Below are positions 59,767-64,000 of a stretch of 64,000 nt of DNA, one piece after another. Source of the stretch: Phycisphaerales bacterium (lineage in GTDB: Bacteria > Planctomycetota > Phycisphaerae > UBA1845 > Fen-1342); the NCBI GenBank assembly GCA_022839625.1, contig JALHJL010000015.1, positions 38,575 to 102,574 on the forward strand. Direction: 5' to 3'. Numbering within the stretch: position 1 is the stretch's first letter; every line of letters begins with the position of its first letter. A program made the position numbers and the translations under genes. The notes beneath the pieces were generated by a model that was given only the letters and a program-made list of their open reading frames with translations, ran no database searches and was not told the DNA's origin.

Positions 59767-60819
59767 ATGGTGTTGCGCGGTGTCGTGGCCGCCCTGGTAC
59801 TCTGCGTAGCCCTGAGCGCGTGCCGGCGGCAGAGCGATGCGCCCGCGTCTGCGCCGACAGGTACGGCGAACGACGAGGTCGTCGTCTATACGGCCCTCGA
59901 TCGGCAGTTCTCGGAGCCGATCCTGGACGATTTCACGTCGCGCACGGGCATTCGGGTCAGGGCCGTCTACGACACCGAATCCACCAAGACGGTCGGACTT
60001 GTCAACCGGATCGCCGCGGAGGCCAACCGTCCGCGCTGCGACGTCTTCTGGAACAACGAGATCGTGAACACCCTGCGCCTGAAGGACCAGGGGCTGTTGC
60101 AGCCGTGTCGTCCGGGCAACGCTGCGGGCTATCCTCCGCAGTACCGCGACCCCGATGGGTACTGGTACGGCTTTGCGGCCCGGGCGCGAGTGATCATTGT
60201 AAACACCGAGCTCGTGGGCGAGCCAGACCGCCCGACGTCGATCACCGATCTGGCCGACCCCAGGTGGAAGGGCCGCGCCGGGATCGCCAAGCCGCTCTTC
60301 GGCACGACTGCGTCGCACGTGGCTTGCCTGTTCGCACTGCTGGGCGAACAGCCGGCCGCCGACTTGCTCGATTCCCTCAAGCGAAACGGCGTGCAGGTGG
60401 TGTCCGGAAACAAGGCGTGTGCAGAGATGGTCGGCGCGGGACGGCTGGCCCTCGCGCTCACGGACACCGACGACGCGGTCGCCGAGATCGACGCCGGCCG
60501 GCCGGTGAAGATCGTGTTCCCCGACGGTGCCGGGAACCAGATGGGGACCCTGCTGCTTCCCAATACGCTGGCGCTCGTCGCGGGTTGCCCGCATCCTGAG
60601 GCGGGCGTGCAACTGATTGACTACCTGCTGTCGCCCGAGGTCGAAGGTCGTCTGGCCGGCGGACCTTCCGCGCAGATTCCGCTGAATCCGGCGACGACTG
60701 TCCGGCCGCGCATCGACAGCCTCGACGGTATCCGCCTGATGGCGCCTGACTTAAGCGGCGCCGCGGAGGCGTTCAAGGTGGCCACCAGGTACGTTGAGCG
60801 GGACTTTCTTGCCCCGTGA
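59767..60819 (+). CDS. Iron-type ABC transporter substrate-binding lipoprotein
   Basis: A 350-residue binding protein of the ferric/Fbp-like (class II periplasmic binding) family. The signal ends in a lipobox, LVLCVALSAC, so it is membrane-anchored. The mature part starts EVVVYTALDRQFSEPILDDFTSRTGI and includes CDVFWNNEIVNTLRL and DPDGYWYGFAARARVIIVNTE, with GTTASHVACLFALLG later. The Tyr and His positions typical of FbpA iron ligands cannot be assigned with certainty. No permease or ATPase gene is next to it. GAGGAG lies just upstream of ATG 59767. Confidence 0.88.
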   Translation: MVLRGVVAALVLCVALSACRRQSDAPASAPTGTANDEVVVYTALDRQFSEPILDDFTSRTGIRVRAVYDTESTKTVGLVNRIAAEANRPRCDVFWNNEIVNTLRLKDQGLLQPCRPGNAAGYPPQYRDPDGYWYGFAARARVIIVNTELVGEPDRPTSITDLADPRWKGRAGIAKPLFGTTASHVACLFALLGEQPAADLLDSLKRNGVQVVSGNKACAEMVGAGRLALALTDTDDAVAEIDAGRPVKIVFPDGAGNQMGTLLLPNTLALVAGCPHPEAGVQLIDYLLSPEVEGRLAGGPSAQIPLNPATTVRPRIDSLDGIRLMAPDLSGAAEAFKVATRYVERDFLAP

Positions 60820-60866
60820 ACACCCGTTCCCGCCGCCAGGCCCGCTGAAGACCTGAAGACTTGTTG

Positions 60867-60894
60867 TTGTAGGTACGGTCCGAGACGGTATAAT
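60867..60894 (+). promoter_or_regulatory. Promoter of the dockerin-like protein gene
   Basis: A consensus TATAAT (60889-60894) with TTGTAG (60867-60872) 16 bases upstream; the GGTATAATAGC context is repeated at 63253-63263 before the EF-P gene. The start codon is 67 bases later. Confidence 0.6.
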
Positions 60895-60960
60895 AGCGAC
60901 GTGAGGATCGGCGGCGGACGCACGAGCACCGCACCGTCGAACCACGTGGAGGAGACCGAG

Positions 60961-61869
60961 ATGACCGCACGTCGAATTGGCTTGGTTCTGGCGGGGCTCA
61001 TGCTGTGTGCGCCGGCTTTTGCGACCGGAACCGTTACGTTGACCCTGGAGTCCAGCGCAGCGGGGCAAACGGTACCCGGCGGGACCCTCATTAACTGGAC
61101 GGTCAAGGTCGCGGTGTCGCCGGGCGACAACTACGGCTTGGCGCTGGTGTCGTGCGACCTGATTCAGGATGCGTCCAACCCGGCCAAGCTCGACATTCCG
61201 CCGGGGAACCCGGCCAGCATCCCGGCCGAGATGGCGGTCTTCAACCGTCCCGCCGGCATTGCCAATCCGGGAGAAGGTGGGGCGACCTCCGGCTACATCG
61301 GCGTACAGCGCGGCACGGCGGGCCAGATGAACCTGGTGCAGATCGGCGGGGGCCAGAACACCTTCGGTGCGGCCCTTCCGCCCGGTACGGGCGTCGGCGA
61401 GAACGCCGTGGTGACACCGGGGATCGGCCAGGGCGGCTCACCGCAACTGGTGGTCTCCGGCTCGTTTGCGGCCCCCACCGCGACGGGCAGCTACACGTTC
61501 AGCCTGCAAAACGGCGTCGCGAACGTGCTGATGAGCGTGGCAGCGCCGCCGCAGTTCTCGCAGTGCAGCGCGGCGACGGTCGATCTGAGCGGAGCCAGCT
61601 TCACGTTCACGGTGGCTCCCAGCGGGTGCATCGGCGACTTGAATTGCGATGGGGTGATCGATTTCGGCGACATCAACCCGTTCGTAGTGTATCTCTCGAA
61701 CTTCGCAGCCTGGCAGGGACAATTCCCAAGCTGCAGCCCACAGAACGGCGATATCAACTGCGACGGGACGTTCGGGCAGGGCTCGTTCCAGGACATCAAC
61801 ACGTTCGTGACACTGATGACGCAGTGCGGAACAGGCTGTCCGTGTCCGGGCCCCGTCGTGTGTCCGTAA
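60961..61869 (+). CDS. Secreted protein with dockerin-like C-terminal domain
   Basis: A 302-residue secreted protein. A signal peptide (RIGLVLAGLMLCAPAFA) precedes a Gly/Pro/Thr-rich beta-type body (TGTVTLTLESSAAGQTVPGG), and the last 65 residues are the dockerin-like tail: GDLNCDGVIDFGDINPFV and GDINCDGTFGQGSFQDINTF, then a Cys-rich end (CGTGCPCPGPVVC). The tail is nearly the same as in the protein at 3521-4495, although the bodies are unrelated. The calcium-loop Asp/Asn pattern supports a fold with two EF-hand-like loops. GGAGGAG is 6 bases before ATG 60961. Confidence 0.85.
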   Translation: MTARRIGLVLAGLMLCAPAFATGTVTLTLESSAAGQTVPGGTLINWTVKVAVSPGDNYGLALVSCDLIQDASNPAKLDIPPGNPASIPAEMAVFNRPAGIANPGEGGATSGYIGVQRGTAGQMNLVQIGGGQNTFGAALPPGTGVGENAVVTPGIGQGGSPQLVVSGSFAAPTATGSYTFSLQNGVANVLMSVAAPPQFSQCSAATVDLSGASFTFTVAPSGCIGDLNCDGVIDFGDINPFVVYLSNFAAWQGQFPSCSPQNGDINCDGTFGQGSFQDINTFVTLMTQCGTGCPCPGPVVCP

Positions 61870-61992
61870 GCGGTCCGCCGGATACCAAACGGCAACATGC
61901 TTGACGGCCGCGCACTGCGCCCTCGTAAGTCTGCGCCTGCGCGCGGGGAATGGTCATCAAACCGATCTTGCGACGCGTAACCGGCCCGCAGG

Positions 61993-62541
61993 CTACTTCC
62001 GTTGCAGCACCGCGCGCCAGCCGGCTCGTGCAGGGAGTTGGCCGTGGACGGATGACACCAGCCGGACGTCGTCCACCATGTAGAAGCACCTTGGGTCGAT
62101 GGTGCGGGCCTGACCGATGACGTTTGCGGAGTGCCGCCGGCCGATCTCGATCAGGAGGTGCTGCACGGGTCCGTCGCGCCCGTAGCCGTCAAACTGCGTC
62201 ACGCGGAGGCCGGCCTCGCGCAGGGCCGTGGCCATTTCCGGTCCGAGCCGGCTGAAGATGTGGACGACCTGCCGGCCCATCGCCAGCCGCCCTTCGATCG
62301 TCATGCCCACCCAGTTCCCGAGCGCGAAGCCCAGGGCATAGGCGATGGCGTACGCCGGCTGGCGAATCTCGCTGATGACGCGCGAGACGACGAACACCCA
62401 GATCAGGACCTCAAAGAAGCCCAGCATCAGGGCGACGTGCCGGCGTCCCTGCACGACGTTGATCGTGCGGATCGTGCCGAGCGACACGTCCGTAATGCGC
62501 GCCACGACGATGATCAGACAGGTCAGCAGCACGGACGGCAT
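61993..62541 (-). CDS. UPF0316 (DUF2179) membrane protein
   Basis: A 182-residue protein with three membrane helices (LLTCLIIVVARITDVSLGTI; LMLGFFEVLIWVFVVSRVI; AIAYALGFALGNWVG) and a soluble C-terminal DUF2179 domain (HIFSRLGPEMATALREAGLRVTQFDGYGRDGPVQHLLIEIGRR). This is the UPF0316 family; the function is not known. It starts 12 bases after the ppa stop, so it is probably in the same operon. Confidence 0.92.
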   Translation of the reverse strand: MPSVLLTCLIIVVARITDVSLGTIRTINVVQGRRHVALMLGFFEVLIWVFVVSRVISEIRQPAYAIAYALGFALGNWVGMTIEGRLAMGRQVVHIFSRLGPEMATALREAGLRVTQFDGYGRDGPVQHLLIEIGRRHSANVIGQARTIDPRCFYMVDDVRLVSSVHGQLPARAGWRAVLQRK

Positions 62542-62553
62542 CGGAGCACCTCG

Positions 62554-63114
62554 CTATGCGAACTGGCTCTTGGCGCGCCGGGACAGCTCCGCCATGTAGC
62601 GGTCCACCGAGGCGTGGACCTCGACGCTGGCGGCGGCGGCGTTGTCCCAGCCTTCGGTGATGATCGTGACGCCCTCGAGGAGCTTGTAGCTTGCGAAGAA
62701 GTGCTCCACTTCGCGCAGGAAGTGCTTGGGCACGTTGGGCAGGTCCTGGAACTCCGCGAAGAGGGGGTCGGAGTTCGGCACGGCCAGCACCTTGTAGTCG
62801 TGCAGCCCCCGATCGATCATGCGAAACAGCCCGATCACGCGGGCCTGAATCAGGCACCCGCTGAACGTCGGCTCGTTGACCATCACCAGGATGTCCAGGT
62901 TGTCGCCGTCCTCGGCCAGCGTCTGCGGGATGAACCCGTAGTCCCCCGGATAGTGGCTCGACGAGTACAGGTACCGGTCCAGCCGCATCAGTCCGGTCGT
63001 CTGGTCCACCTCGAACTTGCTCCGGCGGCCCTTGGGAATCTCGACGATCGCGTTGACGGCCGCGGGCAGATTCGTGCCGGCGGGGACCTTCGCGTAGGCT
63101 CCACGGTCGATCAT
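62554..63114 (-). CDS. ppa: Inorganic pyrophosphatase (family I)
   Basis: A 186-residue soluble enzyme that hydrolyses pyrophosphate. Conserved parts are VNAIVEIPKGRRSKFEVDQTTGLMRLDR, the YPGDYGFIPQTLAEDGDNLDILVMV segment with the metal-binding Asp cluster (DGDNLD), and YKVLAVP with HFF later. A GTG is present two codons before, but ATG 63114 with AAGGAG 5 bases upstream is the best start. It shares an operon with the UPF0316 gene. The length fits a family I enzyme. Confidence 0.97.
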   Translation of the reverse strand: MIDRGAYAKVPAGTNLPAAVNAIVEIPKGRRSKFEVDQTTGLMRLDRYLYSSSHYPGDYGFIPQTLAEDGDNLDILVMVNEPTFSGCLIQARVIGLFRMIDRGLHDYKVLAVPNSDPLFAEFQDLPNVPKHFLREVEHFFASYKLLEGVTIITEGWDNAAAASVEVHASVDRYMAELSRRAKSQFA

Positions 63115-63254
63115 GCGCACTCCTTCGAGTTATGAGCAGCAGGCAGCGCGTAGCAAGTTGACGGTGGGCGCCCGTGCGCGTCGAACTCGCTCTTCGCTGC
63201 TTGCCATTCGCTCCGCGCCACTCGCTCCTCGCTATCCGCTGCTCGCAACTGCGG

Positions 63255-63260
63255 TATAAT
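63255..63260 (+). promoter_or_regulatory. Consensus -10 before the EF-P-like gene
   Basis: TATAAT in the same GGTATAATAGC context as at 60887-60897, 33 bases before the start codon. No good -35 is visible at the right distance. Confidence 0.45.
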
Positions 63261-63292
63261 AGCCGACCGGACGGTGTTTCGGAGAACAGCCG

Positions 63293-63850
63293 ATGAACAT
63301 CCCTCTCAAGCGCGGTATGTTGATCCGGCATCAGGGCCACATTTACGCAGTAACGGACTTCCAGGAACGACGGACGGGCAAGCAGCGGCCCACCGTGCAC
63401 GTGTCGTTGCGCGACGTGCGGGACGGCCACCCGGTGGACCGTACGCTGGCCGACCTCGAGCCCATCGACGAGGTGGCGCACGCCCTGCGGCCCATGCAAT
63501 ACCTCTATCCCAAGGGCGACGAGTTCGTCTTCATGGACAGCGAGACGTTTGAGGAGTTTGCGCTGACCGCCGCCCAATTGCACGGCGGCGAGTCGTTCTT
63601 GAAAGAGGGGGAGGAGTATCGGGTGCTCTTCGCCGACGGCCGCCCGCTGTCGCTGGACATGCCGGACGTGATTCGGCTCCAGGTGCGCGAGACCGCGCCC
63701 CCGGCGCACTCGGTCGGCGCTGCCAGCAGCGTGATGAAAGAGGCCACGCTGGAAAACGGCCTGACGGTCCGCGTGCCGCTGTTCATCAAGATGGGCGACA
63801 CGATCCGGGTGGATACGCGGTCGAAGGCGTATCTGGGGAAGGAAACGTAG
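63293..63850 (+). CDS. Elongation factor P-like protein
   Basis: A 185-residue three-domain EF-P/YeiP-like protein (KOW-like N-domain, then two OB folds) ending GDTIRVDTRSKAYLGK. EF-P rescues ribosomes stalled at polyproline. The loop that carries the modified residue in E. coli (Lys34 in PGKGQA) is here ERRTGKQRPTVHVSLRDV, with Lys30 after Gly. The two flanking residues differ from both the Lys34/EpmA type and the Arg32/EarP type. The usual modification enzymes are not in the window. It may be a planctomycete-specific EF-P or a paralogue, so I leave out a gene symbol. Confidence 0.85.
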   Translation: MNIPLKRGMLIRHQGHIYAVTDFQERRTGKQRPTVHVSLRDVRDGHPVDRTLADLEPIDEVAHALRPMQYLYPKGDEFVFMDSETFEEFALTAAQLHGGESFLKEGEEYRVLFADGRPLSLDMPDVIRLQVRETAPPAHSVGAASSVMKEATLENGLTVRVPLFIKMGDTIRVDTRSKAYLGKET

Positions 63851-63901
63851 CGCTGGCGAGGCGCCGGCCGATCGGAGCCCGGAGCGCAAGCGACGGGCCA
63901 G

Positions 63902-64000
63902 TCTGCACGCGGGAAGGGATTCCCGCCCAAGTAGGTGCGAGAAGGGATTCTCGCACCAGGAGATCTGCACGCGGGAAGGGATTCCTGCCCAAGTAGGTGC
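63902..64000. repeat. 62-bp tandem repeat of GAAGGGATTC hairpins
   Basis: A unit beginning TCTGCACGCGGGAAGGGATT starts at 63902 and again at 63964 and continues past the window edge. Each unit contains two hairpins with the same GGGA loop: GCGGGAA-GGGA-TTCCCGC and GTGCGAGAA-GGGA-TTCTCGCAC. The second copy has a changed right arm (TTCCTGC). Confidence 0.75.

Noticed and set aside
62411..63970. A 519-codon minus-strand frame covering ppa and the EF-P region
   Set aside because: It spans two real genes in other frames and the terminal repeat, and has no conserved motif.

Overview
This is a GC-rich chromosomal segment from a bacterium that is most consistent with the phylum Planctomycetota. The class is not determined; a Phycisphaerae-like lineage would fit. 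The evidence is cumulative: two PEP-CTERM secreted proteins; two large pseudopilin-like proteins of the DUF1559/H-X9-DG kind; a Ser/Thr kinase with a long TPR tail next to an ECF sigma factor; a TPR protein carrying RNA polymerase alpha C-terminal domains; two secreted proteins sharing a dockerin-like DINPFV domain; and many short hairpin repeats between genes. There is no rRNA, CRISPR array or prophage. One tRNA (anticodon CAT) is present. High GC gives long antisense open frames over almost every gene, and these were left out.

Layout. 0-5 kb: a lipoprotein-like hydrolase, a Fur-family regulator and a clade-3 catalase with a convincing operator in its promoter, then an Omp28/thioredoxin-like protein with a dockerin-like tail. 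5-9 kb: a PP2C phosphatase, an unknown exported protein and a DedA membrane protein. 9-11.2 kb: a decayed accessory island with an internally deleted REP-associated transposase, a gene broken by an in-frame amber codon between long direct repeats, and a dense repeat cluster. 11-20 kb: DUF362 protein, exported oligoendopeptidase F, a polysaccharide-type ABC exporter, an exported esterase and an OPT-family transporter. 20-24 kb: ECF sigma factor plus Ser/Thr kinase, and a PilZ protein. 24-33 kb: a tightly coupled unit (TPR/alpha-CTD protein, tgt, yajC, GT-C glycosyltransferase) divergent from metH, then the tRNA. 33-44 kb: sugar isomerase-like protein, RlmI-like methyltransferase, PEP-CTERM protein, radical SAM/B12 protein, polysaccharide deacetylase-like protein, a degenerate M16 peptidase coupled to a phosphohexomutase, and a TIM-barrel-like unknown. 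44-49 kb: paired CBS/DUF21 membrane proteins and the recR-ybaB-dnaX DNA maintenance operon. 49-64 kb: glycosyltransferase, pseudopilins, a beta-propeller protein, an IS remnant, a porin with a small partner, a PEP-CTERM protein, DUF192 protein, truB, an iron-type binding lipoprotein, a dockerin-like protein, UPF0316-ppa, and an EF-P paralogue.

Main points for a second look: (1) dnaX contains an A10 run in the loop of a perfect 9-bp stem, placed so that slippage in either direction ends translation within a few codons, which predicts tau and gamma forms; (2) the TPR protein with two alpha-CTDs, coupled to tgt-yajC; (3) the operator between the -35 and -10 of the catalase gene, with a related motif at the fur-like promoter; (4) the amber-interrupted, possibly HEPN-type gene between direct repeats; (5) an M16 family protein without zinc ligands; (6) a 146-bp repeat with perfect 15-bp terminal inverted repeats between fur and katA.
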